The notes under the pieces were generated by a model, which saw nothing but the letters and a program-made list of their open reading frames with translations, made no database searches and was not told where the DNA came from. Of a stretch of 29,712 bases of DNA, positions 6,771 to 14,694 are shown one piece after another. The position numbers and the translations under genes are program-made. Origin of the DNA: Acidobacteriaceae bacterium (lineage in GTDB: Bacteria > Acidobacteriota > Terriglobia > Terriglobales > Acidobacteriaceae); assembly GCA_003162255.1 (NCBI GenBank), contig PMMJ01000145.1, positions 1,579 to 31,290 on the forward strand. Reading direction: 5' to 3'. How positions within the stretch are numbered: the first letter of the stretch is position 1; each line of letters begins with the position of its first letter.

Positions 6771-8705
6771 TCACTTCCCGGAGAGAAACGACTGCGCTGC
6801 TTTCTGCGCTTCGGGAAGATTGGTGGACAGGCGTGCCGCGCGTTCGAACATCGCCGTTGCCTCCGCGGAACGTCCCTGCTGTTGCAAAGCGTGCGCCAGC
6901 AGCAGGCAGCCAACGTCAGTCGACTGCACCTCCATCGCGTGCGAGTACTGGCGAACCGCCTCGGGCAGGTCGCCTGCTTTTTGCGCGGTCAAGCCGAGTT
7001 CGATCATGGTCACGGGTTGGTCAGGCTCCAACTGCAAGGCTAGTCCGAGATACTGCTTCGCTTTCGTCGTGTCCCCCATTTGGCGATAGATCGATCCCAG
7101 GTGGAAGCAGGCGGATGCGTGAAGGAACACGCCGCCCGCATTGGCCACCTTGGCTGCATCCCGAGACACCATTTCATAATGTTCGATGGCCGCGGGCAGA
7201 TTGCGCCGGCCGTACTCATACTTGGCGAGGTTCAGATTCGCCATCAGATCGTCGGAACGGACGGCGAGCGCGGCGCGGAAGTGCGCGGCGGCCTCGTCGG
7301 TCCTGCCCTGGCTGTTCAGAAAGTCTCCCAGCATGTCTTGGGCGACGTAGTTGTCCTGCGTCAGTGCCAGCGTGCGCAGCCAGAATGACTCGACATCGTG
7401 CCAGTAGCCAACCTGACGGTAAGTGAGGATCCCCAGCGCCAGCAGACAGGAAACCGCTGGAATGGCAAGCCATGTGGCGGAAATCCGGTGAGCTTTGGCC
7501 CAGTCGGCCACCAGCCAGGTCAACATCAGAAACAAGCCAATGAACGGGATGTAGGCGTAGCGATCCGCCATTGCCTGATGGCCCACCTGCACCAGCCCGA
7601 TCATCGGCACCAGGCTGCCCAGGAACCAAAACCACCCGACGGCAAGGTACCGCCGCTCGTGCGCCCGCAGCACCACAGCGGTGACGAGCAGCAATAGAAG
7701 CACGCTAGCGCCTACCCGCCAACCCGGATAGAGCCGGGTGGGGTGCGGATACAGCGCCACGAGTTTGGCTGGCCAGAACGCCTTCCCCAGATAGCCTACA
7801 TACGAGATCACGGCGGTTTCCAAGCGCAAGAGCGGACTGTACTGGGAAAGAGTCTTGACCGCGCCTCCGGCCTTCTGGGCCTTCATCGTCACCAGCGCGC
7901 TCGCTGCGGAGAGCAACAGGAGTGGCACCTTTTCCAATACCAGCCAACCACTCCACCATCTGGACACGTTCCCGCCTTGCGCCGCCGGGCCGGACTCAAC
8001 CTGCGAGCCCATCGGAGCGTTAATCCGGCATAGCGGCCAGTAGTCCCACAGGCAGAGCAGCAATGGAAATGTGATTACCTGCGGTTTCGAGAGCAGCGCC
8101 AGCGCAAAGCAGAAGGCCACTGCGGCATAGCGGCGGACATCAGGTCCGCGCGCATACCAGCCATAGGCATACAGAGCGAGCAGAAAGAACAGCATGCTCA
8201 GCACGTTCTTCCGTTCGGCCGCCCATGCCACGGACTCGACATTGATGGGATGAAGCGCGAACAAGGCCGCCACCATCAGGCTGCGCCAGCGGAATCCCGT
8301 GGCGCTCTGCAGCAGCAGAAACAGAAGCACAGCGTTGGCCGCGTGCAGCCAGACACTTACGTAGTGGTGTCCGGCAGGCTTCAGGCCGAACAATTCGCAG
8401 TCCAGAGCGTGCGAAAGCCAGGTCAGGGGGTGCCAGTTTGCCTGCTCGTGAGTGGTGAAAGCCCATTTCACGGTCGGCCACGTCAGGCCCGCCTTCACAT
8501 GAGGATTGTCCGTGATGTATCCGTCGTCGTCATAGTTAATGAACCCGTTGTGAGTTAGAGGGTTGTAGGAAATAAGCACAGCGACGGTCAGCAGTAGGCA
8601 AAACAATAGAGTTCGCCACCGCGACGATGGAAATAACTTCGAAAAAGTGGAGACTCCCGGTCGTTCGAGGTGTTTTCCTACCGCAGCCGAGGAAGAAGAA
8701 CTCAT
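6771..8705 (-). CDS. GT-C/TPR membrane protein (TMTC-like putative O-glycosyltransferase), copy 1
   Basis: The 644-residue protein has about ten membrane helices in its first 440 residues and TPR repeats from about 455 to the end (for example RTDEAAAHFRAAL and DLPEAVRQYSHAM). The first loop carries an acidic cluster, Asp59-61 in NYDDDGY, the position where GT-C enzymes keep their catalytic acid. WHPLTWLSHALDC and NVESVAWAAERKN are further family motifs. The layout resembles eukaryotic TMTC O-mannosyltransferases and bacterial relatives. Location directly upstream of the twin pilins suggests pilin glycosylation, which is inference. The start is ATG with AGAAT-type -10 (CAGAAT, 8716-8721) ten bases before it, and no Shine-Dalgarno. 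A paralog lies at 10315-12159. Confidence 0.8.
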   Translation of the reverse strand: MSSSSSAAVGKHLERPGVSTFSKLFPSSRWRTLLFCLLLTVAVLISYNPLTHNGFINYDDDGYITDNPHVKAGLTWPTVKWAFTTHEQANWHPLTWLSHALDCELFGLKPAGHHYVSVWLHAANAVLLFLLLQSATGFRWRSLMVAALFALHPINVESVAWAAERKNVLSMLFFLLALYAYGWYARGPDVRRYAAVAFCFALALLSKPQVITFPLLLCLWDYWPLCRINAPMGSQVESGPAAQGGNVSRWWSGWLVLEKVPLLLLSAASALVTMKAQKAGGAVKTLSQYSPLLRLETAVISYVGYLGKAFWPAKLVALYPHPTRLYPGWRVGASVLLLLLVTAVVLRAHERRYLAVGWFWFLGSLVPMIGLVQVGHQAMADRYAYIPFIGLFLMLTWLVADWAKAHRISATWLAIPAVSCLLALGILTYRQVGYWHDVESFWLRTLALTQDNYVAQDMLGDFLNSQGRTDEAAAHFRAALAVRSDDLMANLNLAKYEYGRRNLPAAIEHYEMVSRDAAKVANAGGVFLHASACFHLGSIYRQMGDTTKAKQYLGLALQLEPDQPVTMIELGLTAQKAGDLPEAVRQYSHAMEVQSTDVGCLLLAHALQQQGRSAEATAMFERAARLSTNLPEAQKAAQSFLSGK

Positions 8706-8850
8706 GGATTCAACGATTCTGAACCAGACCCAAAGAATTCGCGAGAAAGAACTGCGAAACGTGAGTTCCCTTGGTTACCGCTGGTTGTTCATTCCTGGAA
8801 CACGCGCGACGTCAACCCAGGCAAGAGGAAGCCGTCGATCCCAGCTCCGC

Positions 8851-8884
8851 GTACTGACAACTGACAACTGACAACTGAGAACTC
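8851..8884. repeat. Tandem repeat of ACTGACAA
   Basis: About four imperfect copies of an 8-mer (ACTGACAA) run in the intergenic gap before the Rieske gene. The rest of the 8706-8972 gap shows no gene. Confidence 0.75.
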
Positions 8885-8947
8885 CAGATTGACGTCTCGG
8901 CGGCAAGAAGTGACCTCGCCGCCGTCCCGAACCCCTTGCCCGTGCGC

Positions 8948-8953
8948 TAGAAT
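8948..8953 (+). promoter_or_regulatory. Putative -10 element (TAGAAT) for the oxygenase gene
   Basis: TAGAAT lies 19 bp before the ATG at 8973. No Shine-Dalgarno is visible in the short predicted leader, and the -35 region is weak. Confidence 0.4.
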
Positions 8954-8972
8954 GAGGCTCGCCCTACCGCCT

Positions 8973-10058
8973 ATGCCAAATCTCCAATTAAATGCCGATC
9001 GCGATATCGCTCGCGCTTCCACTCTGCCCGCACCCCTCTATTTCAATCCGGCGACGTTCGAAGACGAAAAGGCCAGGATCTTCGCCTCCACCTGGCAGCT
9101 CGTCGGTCATGTTCACCAGGCCGCGAGCCCCGGCGACTACTTTACCTTCGACCTCATCGGAGAACCGCTCCTCATCGCGCGCGGCGAGGACGGCGTTCTC
9201 CGGTGCTTTTATAACGTTTGCCGCCATCGCGCCGGCAACCCCGCCTCGGGCTGCGGCAACCGCAAACTCTTCCGCTGCGGCTACCACGGCTGGACCTACC
9301 GTCTCGACGGCGCTCTGCTCGTCACCCCCGAATTCGATGGCGTCGAAGTTTTCGATCCCCAGGACTTCAGCCTCGCCCCGGTTCGCATCGAGGAATGGTT
9401 CAACCTCATCTTCGTCAATCTCGATCCCGGGGCCGGCCCCCTGTGCGAATCTCTGGGCGAATTGCCCGCCCAGGCCGGGAAGTTCGATTTTCACAGCATG
9501 AAGTTCTCCGAGCGCCGCACCTACGACATGAACTGCAACTGGAAGACCTACATCGACAATTATCTCGAGGGCTACCATGTGCCCAGCGTTCACCCGGCGC
9601 TCAATCGCGAAATCAACTACAGCGCCTATTCGGTCGAGCCTTGTCCCAACTATGTTCGCCAGTGGACTCCGATCCGCGGAGCCCAGCCCGGAGACGCCGC
9701 CGCGCGCCGCTACCCGCAATCCGGCAAAGAACTCACCGCTGATTATTTCTGGGTCTTCCCCAACTGGATGCTCAACTGCTATCCCGATAACATCTCGCTC
9801 AACATCATCCTGCCGCTTGGTCCCGAGCGCACGCGGGCAATTTTTGAATGGTATTTGCCGGAGAAAGACCTGGGGAGCGAGGCCGCCCGCAAAGCTGTGG
9901 CCTTCAGCGACGAGATTCAGGCCGAAGACGTCCGCATCTGCGAAATCGTTCAGAAGAATCTTCACTCCCGCAGCTACCACAGCGGCCGCTATAGCGTGAA
10001 GCAGGAAAAGGGTGTCCACGCCTTCCACCAGATGTACCGCGAACTCATGCCCGCATAG
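8973..10058 (+). CDS. Rieske non-heme iron oxygenase, alpha-subunit type
   Basis: The 361-residue protein has an N-terminal Rieske domain with the [2Fe-2S] ligands Cys83, His85, Cys102 and His105 (CRH ... CGYHGW). The C-terminal catalytic domain has the mononuclear iron motif DNYLEGYHVPSVHP (His202, His207). The third ligand, an Asp near residue 320, is not securely placed by eye. It belongs to the ring-hydroxylating dioxygenase/choline-monooxygenase-like group, and hydroxylates or demethylates a substrate using electrons from a reductase. No reductase or ferredoxin gene is adjacent, so an electron donor must come from elsewhere. I chose MPNLQLNAD as the start; an upstream ATG at 8952 overlaps the -10 element. 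The substrate is unknown. Confidence 0.88.
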   Translation: MPNLQLNADRDIARASTLPAPLYFNPATFEDEKARIFASTWQLVGHVHQAASPGDYFTFDLIGEPLLIARGEDGVLRCFYNVCRHRAGNPASGCGNRKLFRCGYHGWTYRLDGALLVTPEFDGVEVFDPQDFSLAPVRIEEWFNLIFVNLDPGAGPLCESLGELPAQAGKFDFHSMKFSERRTYDMNCNWKTYIDNYLEGYHVPSVHPALNREINYSAYSVEPCPNYVRQWTPIRGAQPGDAAARRYPQSGKELTADYFWVFPNWMLNCYPDNISLNIILPLGPERTRAIFEWYLPEKDLGSEAARKAVAFSDEIQAEDVRICEIVQKNLHSRSYHSGRYSVKQEKGVHAFHQMYRELMPA

Positions 10059-10065
10059 GTTTGCT

Positions 10066-10150
10066 GATGGAGAGCCGGGCATCCCCGCCCGGCCGGATCC
10101 GTCGACTGCGCTCAGGGCAGGCTCGCGAGATGCCCGTCCCTCCACTGGAT
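10066..10150. repeat. GC-rich palindromic intergenic repeat, family A relative
   Basis: GAGAGCCGGGC-ATCCCC-GCCCGGC forms a strong hairpin just after the oxygenase stop. It is followed by GAGATGCCCGTCCCTCCACTGGA, which resembles the 194-236 and 20470-20510 elements. It could end transcription of the oxygenase gene but lacks a U tract. The rest of 10059-10314 has no gene. Confidence 0.5.
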
Positions 10151-10232
10151 GACTCATCACGCAATCATGGTTCAAGTTACCGTCGATTGGTCTGACGCTA
10201 CTCACAATCGTCCAAGTCAACACGGCTCGCGT

Positions 10233-10238
10233 TAGAAT
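10233..10238 (+). promoter_or_regulatory. Possible -10 element (TAGAAT) upstream of GT-C/TPR copy 2
   Basis: TAGAAT lies 76 bp before the ATG at 10315. The -35 region is weak, so this is tentative. Confidence 0.3.
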
Positions 10239-10314
10239 CTCGGCAGAGAGGGATTGGGTAACGTCTCGAGGAAGATCCAACCTTCCGCCACCGGAGCGGC
10301 CTCCAACTATCGAC

Positions 10315-12159
10315 ATGTCACTGCCCCGCGAAAAGCACGTGGTCATCTCCTGCCTCTTGTTGGCGGCGGTCACGCTCGCTTTCTACAATCCCATCGTCCG
10401 TAACCAGTTCGTCGATTTCGATGACTTGTCCTACATTGTGAAGAATAACCACGTTCTGGGCGGTGTGACGTGGACCACTGTGAAGTGGGCGTTTACGACC
10501 TTTCGCGACGGTAACTGGCATCCGTTGACCTGGTTGTCGCATGCCTTGGACTGCCAGATCTTTCACCTCAATCCGATTGGACACCACTACAACAGTCTCT
10601 TGTTGCACGCGGCCTGTGCGGTGCTTCTCTTCCTGCTGTTCCGCCGGGCAACAGGATTGACCTGGCCCAGTCTGGTAGTGGCTGCTTTGTTTGCCCTGCA
10701 TCCGGTCAACGTTGAGTCGGTTGCCTGGGCCGCGGAACGCAAGAACGTGCTTAGTATGTTGTTCTTCCTGCTAGCTCTCTACGCTTACGACAGCTATGCG
10801 CGCACAGGCAGACGGTATCTCTATTGGTTGGTAACCGCCTCTTTTGCCCTTGGCCTGTTGGCGAAACCGCAGATCGTGACTCTGCCTTTTGTGCTGCTGC
10901 TTTGGGATTACTGGCCGCTGCAGCGCATGGATGCGGGATCGGCGGCACAAGGCTTGCCTGCGGCTCCCACTCCACGCTCGTTCGCCTATCTCGTTTGGGA
11001 GAAGTGGCCCCTCTTCGTTCTCGCCGCAGCGGATTCGATCGTCACCGTGATTGCGCAGCACGCCGGGTCCTCCGTGCGGACGCTCTCGGAAGTTTCAGTG
11101 TCGGCGCGACTGCAGAACGTCTTCGTCTCCTACGTGAGATATATCGGGAAGGCGTTTTGGCCGACTCGGCTGGTTCCGCTATATCCGCGTCCCGTAAGTT
11201 CGCTGCCCGCCTGGCAGGTGTTGGGATCGGCGGCGCTGCTGCTCTTGGTGTCGGCGCTGGTGATTCGCTGGCGAGACCGCCGCTATTTGGCCTTCGGCTG
11301 GTTCTGGTTTCTGGGAACTTTGATCCCGATGATTGGGATTGTCACCGTTGGTGAACAGGCCATGGCCGACCGCTACGCGTATCTTCCCTATATAGGTTTG
11401 TTTGTCGCGGTCGTGTGGGCTCTCGGTGAAGCAGCCTCCAAGCGCGAAATCCGCGGCGCTTGGCTCGCCGGCTTCGCCGTTCTCTTGCTCTGCGTTCTAG
11501 GGAGTCTCACGTATCGACAACTGGGCTACTGGCACGACAATGAAACCTTGTGGCGCTATGCGTTGAGCGTCACCGAGGGGAATTACACAGCACACAGCAA
11601 TCTCGCGCTCGCCCTTGCCAAAGAGGGCCAGCCCGAAGAGGCGCTCTATCATTTCCACCGAGCCAAGGCACTGCACAAATATCCGGCCGTCCAACTTCTC
11701 GCGCTCGCCACTTATGAGTTGCACGTCGACCGTCCCCAGGAAGCGATGGAGGAATGCAATGCGGCGCTGCGCGATACCGACGATCCGAAGCTTCAGGCCG
11801 CCGCATGGAGCGGGCTTGGTCAAGCTCATTTGGAGTTGCGCCAATACGATCAGGCCACCGAGAGCTATCAGAAGGCTGTGCGTTTGAATCCGGACGACGG
11901 ACCGGCGCTGACCGGGTTGGCCGTTCTGGCGCTGCGCCAGGGGCATCCTGACGTAGCCGTAGAGCAACTGGCGCACGCTGTGAAAGTCGATCCCAACGAT
12001 GTGAATGTCCTACTCTATGCGCAAGCTCTGCGCCGGGCCGGTCGTGCGGCTGAGGCCGATTCCGCTTCCGCGCAGGTCCAGAAGATTTCCACGGATTTAG
12101 GCCAGGCGCAGTTCGACGCCGGACAATTCCTCGCCTTTGTCGGACTGAAGCCACTGTAG
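10315..12159 (+). CDS. GT-C/TPR membrane protein (TMTC-like putative O-glycosyltransferase), copy 2
   Basis: The 614-residue protein is a paralog of the 6771-8705 product. They share a stretch of about 27 identical residues starting NVESVAWAAERKN, as well as the MADRYAY-containing loop and a HDNETLW/HDVESFW match. About ten membrane helices precede TPR repeats from about residue 420 (for instance QPEEALYHFHRAKAL and QYDQATESYQKAVRLNPDD). The acidic pair Asp36-Asp37 in DFDDLSY takes the place of the catalytic cluster in copy 1. The role is presumably transfer of a lipid-linked sugar to secreted protein. It is transcribed away from copy 1, with the oxygenase in between. No Shine-Dalgarno is clear. 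The function is inferred from architecture alone. Confidence 0.78.
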   Translation: MSLPREKHVVISCLLLAAVTLAFYNPIVRNQFVDFDDLSYIVKNNHVLGGVTWTTVKWAFTTFRDGNWHPLTWLSHALDCQIFHLNPIGHHYNSLLLHAACAVLLFLLFRRATGLTWPSLVVAALFALHPVNVESVAWAAERKNVLSMLFFLLALYAYDSYARTGRRYLYWLVTASFALGLLAKPQIVTLPFVLLLWDYWPLQRMDAGSAAQGLPAAPTPRSFAYLVWEKWPLFVLAAADSIVTVIAQHAGSSVRTLSEVSVSARLQNVFVSYVRYIGKAFWPTRLVPLYPRPVSSLPAWQVLGSAALLLLVSALVIRWRDRRYLAFGWFWFLGTLIPMIGIVTVGEQAMADRYAYLPYIGLFVAVVWALGEAASKREIRGAWLAGFAVLLLCVLGSLTYRQLGYWHDNETLWRYALSVTEGNYTAHSNLALALAKEGQPEEALYHFHRAKALHKYPAVQLLALATYELHVDRPQEAMEECNAALRDTDDPKLQAAAWSGLGQAHLELRQYDQATESYQKAVRLNPDDGPALTGLAVLALRQGHPDVAVEQLAHAVKVDPNDVNVLLYAQALRRAGRAAEADSASAQVQKISTDLGQAQFDAGQFLAFVGLKPL

Positions 12160-12180
12160 AGAAGCAGCCGGAAGAAGTTT

Positions 12181-12220
12181 CCACCACCGAGACGCCGAGC
12201 ACGCCGAGAAAAATCAAGGG
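12181..12220 (+). repeat. Dispersed GAGACGCCGAG repeat, copy 1 (family B)
   Basis: CACCGAGACGCCGAGCACGCCGAGAAAA belongs to a widespread motif type. It lies after the GT-C/TPR copy 2 stop. Copy 2 at 12317-12344 is inverted; copy 3 is at 24586-24625. Confidence 0.7.
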
Positions 12221-12316
12221 GAATCAAAACCTTCCACCACAGGCGTTATCGCTGTAGCAACAAGAGGAGATCTGAGCTGGATCTACATTTAAGTTCTGTG
12301 CAGCCGTTTGTTTTTT

Positions 12317-12344
12317 CTTGGATTTTCTCGGCGTCTCGGCGGTG
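12317..12344 (-). repeat. Dispersed GAGACGCCGAG repeat, copy 2 (inverted)
   Basis: The complement reads CACCGCCGAGACGCCGAGAAAATCCAAG. Together with 12181-12220 it forms an inverted pair around a 96-bp spacer, in the gap between convergent genes. The arms could fold into a long hairpin on either transcript. Confidence 0.7.
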
Positions 12345-12349
12345 AGAGC

Positions 12350-13510
12350 TCAGCTTCGCTTCAGCAGCAAACAAGTGATGTCATCGTGCTGCGGAGTGTT
12401 CCCCACGTGCCGGTCCAGATCCGCCATCAGGCTGCGCAACAGTTCGGCTGGAGTGGATCTCGACTCGCGATCCAGCAGCCGGATCAATTCCGGTTCGCCG
12501 TATTCCTCATCCCCGCTATTCACCGCTTCCACCACTCCATCGGTAAAAATCACCAGCCAGTCGCCGCTCTCAAGGCGAGTCGTTCCCATCTGGTAATGCG
12601 ATTCCGCAAGAATTCCTATCGGAATGCCTCCCGCTTCCAGCCGTTCCACCGCGCCCGAGGATTTCCGCAGAATCGGAACGTTATGTCCCGCGTTGACATA
12701 CGCGATTGCTCCGGTCAGGGGATCGAGTTCGGCCAGGAATGCGGTCGTGAAGCGAACTCCGCCCATGCTGTTCGAGCAGGCATAGCGATTCACCCCCTCC
12801 ACCAGTTCCGCCAGCGCGACGCCGCTCGTCGACAGCGTCCGCAGACTCGCCTGGAAGGTGGCCATCAGCATCGCCGCCGGAATACTTTTTCCCGCCACAT
12901 CGGCCACCACAAACAGAATGCGGTCTTCGTCCGACCTTCGCCCCGGCCGCAAAATCACATCGTAGTAATCGCCCGCCACCGTGTTTGCCGGACGCGTCGC
13001 ATACGCGATCTGGTATCCCGGAATCTGCAGCGGAGCGCCCGGCAATAACCAAGCCTGAATCTCCTTGGCAATCTCCAGGTCGCGTTTCATCACCACTCGG
13101 TCCGCCAGCTCCAGCAGCAGGACGACAAACATCAGCAACCCGCCATACACATGCAAGTCGAATTCGTGGATCTCGACATGATTGTTGGCGTCTGTGGGAG
13201 TGAATCCACCGGAAGGCAGAAACAGCAGAATCAGCGCCAGCAGCAGCAGCACGCGGCGCGCTGGGGTCAGCTTCTCCAGGATCGCCCAGAACAACGCCTT
13301 CGCGATTTGCCAGGCTCGCCGGACGCGGGACGGTTCCGCCCGCAGATGGTCCAGCCCCGCCGAGTAAAGCCGGTAGCTCGATCGCGCGTCTTTCTCAAAC
13401 TGTGACCAGAGTTGGTCGACAGCCAGCCCCTCGGTGACCCGATGCCAGAATTGCCGGGCGTCGTTCTTGAATCCCGATCGCGCTGAAACCGTGTGCTGAG
13501 GGGAGGCCAT
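12350..13510 (-). CDS. Membrane SpoIIE/RsbU-type PP2C serine phosphatase
   Basis: The 386-residue protein has two membrane helices (about residues 85-103 and 121-140), followed by a short linker (DLEIAKEIQAWLLPG, the usual lead into the domain) and a SpoIIE phosphatase domain. Metal-binding signatures are AGDYYDV (179-185), VVADVAGKSIPA (201-212), FTDGVVEA (322-329) and HDDITCL (375-381), all intact. Members dephosphorylate STAS anti-anti-sigma proteins in partner-switching systems. A STAS protein is encoded at 20093-20455, but not adjacent. The N-terminal 80 residues are helical with no clear sensor domain. A TATAAT at 13523-13528 lies 12 bp before the ATG. Confidence 0.9.
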   Translation of the reverse strand: MASPQHTVSARSGFKNDARQFWHRVTEGLAVDQLWSQFEKDARSSYRLYSAGLDHLRAEPSRVRRAWQIAKALFWAILEKLTPARRVLLLLALILLFLPSGGFTPTDANNHVEIHEFDLHVYGGLLMFVVLLLELADRVVMKRDLEIAKEIQAWLLPGAPLQIPGYQIAYATRPANTVAGDYYDVILRPGRRSDEDRILFVVADVAGKSIPAAMLMATFQASLRTLSTSGVALAELVEGVNRYACSNSMGGVRFTTAFLAELDPLTGAIAYVNAGHNVPILRKSSGAVERLEAGGIPIGILAESHYQMGTTRLESGDWLVIFTDGVVEAVNSGDEEYGEPELIRLLDRESRSTPAELLRSLMADLDRHVGNTPQHDDITCLLLKRS

Positions 13511-13522
13511 GGCGGAGGAATC

Positions 13523-13528
13523 ATTATA
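13523..13528 (-). promoter_or_regulatory. Putative -10 element (TATAAT) for the PP2C gene
   Basis: Perfect TATAAT on the minus strand, 12 bp from the start codon, suggests a transcript with a very short leader. The TTCGGC at 17 bp upstream is a poor -35. Confidence 0.5.
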
Positions 13529-13555
13529 GGGCAGTTCAATCCCCTGCCGAATTCT

Positions 13556-14566
13556 TCAGAATAGGTCCAGTTGCTCCTTCGCCTCTCTCCCGGCATGTGC
13601 CCGCTGGCTTCGCCTCGCAAACTCCCCTCCAATCCCATATTTCCGCCGCAGAGCCTTCATCAGCAACGACAGCCTCTGCGCATATCCCTTTGGCAGAAAT
13701 GCGTGGCTCTCATAGCGCTTCTTGTAGTTCGCGACCAGGGTAGGAAAGTGCTCCGCGAGAAATGGAAGGAACACTGCCGCCGAACACGGCTTCAGAAATA
13801 GCGGATTGGCAAAGATATACTTCGCGCCCGCTTCACCGGCGGCTTTCACCAGAGCCTCGAGATCGCGCGGACGATCCGTGATCTCGGGCAGCACCGGAGC
13901 GCAGATCACCCCCGCGTCGACGCCCGCAAGATTCAACTGGCGTACCGTTTCCAGCCGCAGGTCGGCCCGAGGCGCCCGTGGCTCCAGTTTTCGAGCCAGT
14001 TCAACATCCACCGTAGTCACCGTTACATTCACAAAGATTCGGTTGTTCTCCCCAATCCGCCGCAGAATCTCGGCATCGCGCGTAATCAGGTTCGACTTTG
14101 TGACAATCCCGATTTCAAAGCCAGAGTGTTTTGCTAACTCTTCGAGGATGGCGCGCGTCACCTCAAAGCGCCGCTCGGCCGGCTGATAGGGATCAGTCGC
14201 CGTGCCAATCGCAATCTCTTCTCCACGCTTGACCCTTTTCAACTCCCGCCGTAGCAGTTCCGCCGCATGCTGTTTGACGAAGATTTTCCGCTCGAACTCG
14301 ATCCCGTCGCGCAGTTCCATGAACTCATGCGTGTAGCGGGCATAGCAGTACTTGCAGGCAAATTCGCATCCGCGATAAGGATTGATGGCCCAGGTAAACG
14401 GCAGATTGCGCTGGCTCACCACCCGATTAAGCAGCGATCGCGTACCGAGCGTGAAGTACTCGACGTTGTGCCCTTCGCGCAGCGACTCACCCGCAGCCGC
14501 CAGACGCGCGATGCCAACCAACTTCGGCGGCGACTCGGAATCGGGGAGCAGGGGAAGTGAGGCCAT
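13556..14566 (-). CDS. Radical SAM protein, SPL/Rv2578c-like (COG1533) family
   Basis: The 336-residue protein has the cluster motif CEFACKYC (Cys67, Cys71, Cys74), preceded by NPYRGC as in the spore photoproduct lyase-like family. Other radical SAM features are a GTATDPYQ stretch and the late TVDVELARKLEPRAP-containing strand. Members carry [4Fe-4S] and use SAM to form a 5'-deoxyadenosyl radical; many are predicted DNA-repair enzymes, but the substrate is unproven. The last five residues are QLDLF, which matches the bacterial sliding-clamp-binding motif. The start MASLPLLPDS at 14566 is preceded by a direct repeat GGCGAAC and lacks a clear Shine-Dalgarno. It is monocistronic, upstream of the PP2C gene in the same direction. 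Confidence 0.85.
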   Translation of the reverse strand: MASLPLLPDSESPPKLVGIARLAAAGESLREGHNVEYFTLGTRSLLNRVVSQRNLPFTWAINPYRGCEFACKYCYARYTHEFMELRDGIEFERKIFVKQHAAELLRRELKRVKRGEEIAIGTATDPYQPAERRFEVTRAILEELAKHSGFEIGIVTKSNLITRDAEILRRIGENNRIFVNVTVTTVDVELARKLEPRAPRADLRLETVRQLNLAGVDAGVICAPVLPEITDRPRDLEALVKAAGEAGAKYIFANPLFLKPCSAAVFLPFLAEHFPTLVANYKKRYESHAFLPKGYAQRLSLLMKALRRKYGIGGEFARRSQRAHAGREAKEQLDLF

Positions 14567-14647
14567 AGGCGCTGGCGTCTGTTCGCCATTTGTTCGCCTA
14601 CAGTACCTCTAGTCTGGACGCTTGTCAAACGCGAAGATCGTCACCCG

Positions 14648-14673
14648 TAGAGACGCGGCTCGCCACGTCTCAC
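14648..14673. repeat. GAGACG/CGTCTC palindromic element (family C, copy 1)
   Basis: GAGACG (14650-14655) and CGTCTC (14666-14671) flank CGGCTCGCCA in the gap between the radical SAM and M16 genes. A related element with AGAGACG/CGTCTCT arms is at 29085-29155. Confidence 0.45.
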
Positions 14674-14694
14674 TGCGGCGCAAAAACCCAATGC

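Noticed and set aside
8851..8884. Possible CRISPR-like array
   Set aside because: The units are 8 bp in direct tandem without spacers.
8988..10373. Long minus-strand open frame (461 aa) opposite the Rieske oxygenase gene
   Set aside because: It is the antisense frame of a clear Rieske gene with ligand motifs. Its translation shows no recognisable family, and such open antisense frames are expected in GC-rich DNA.
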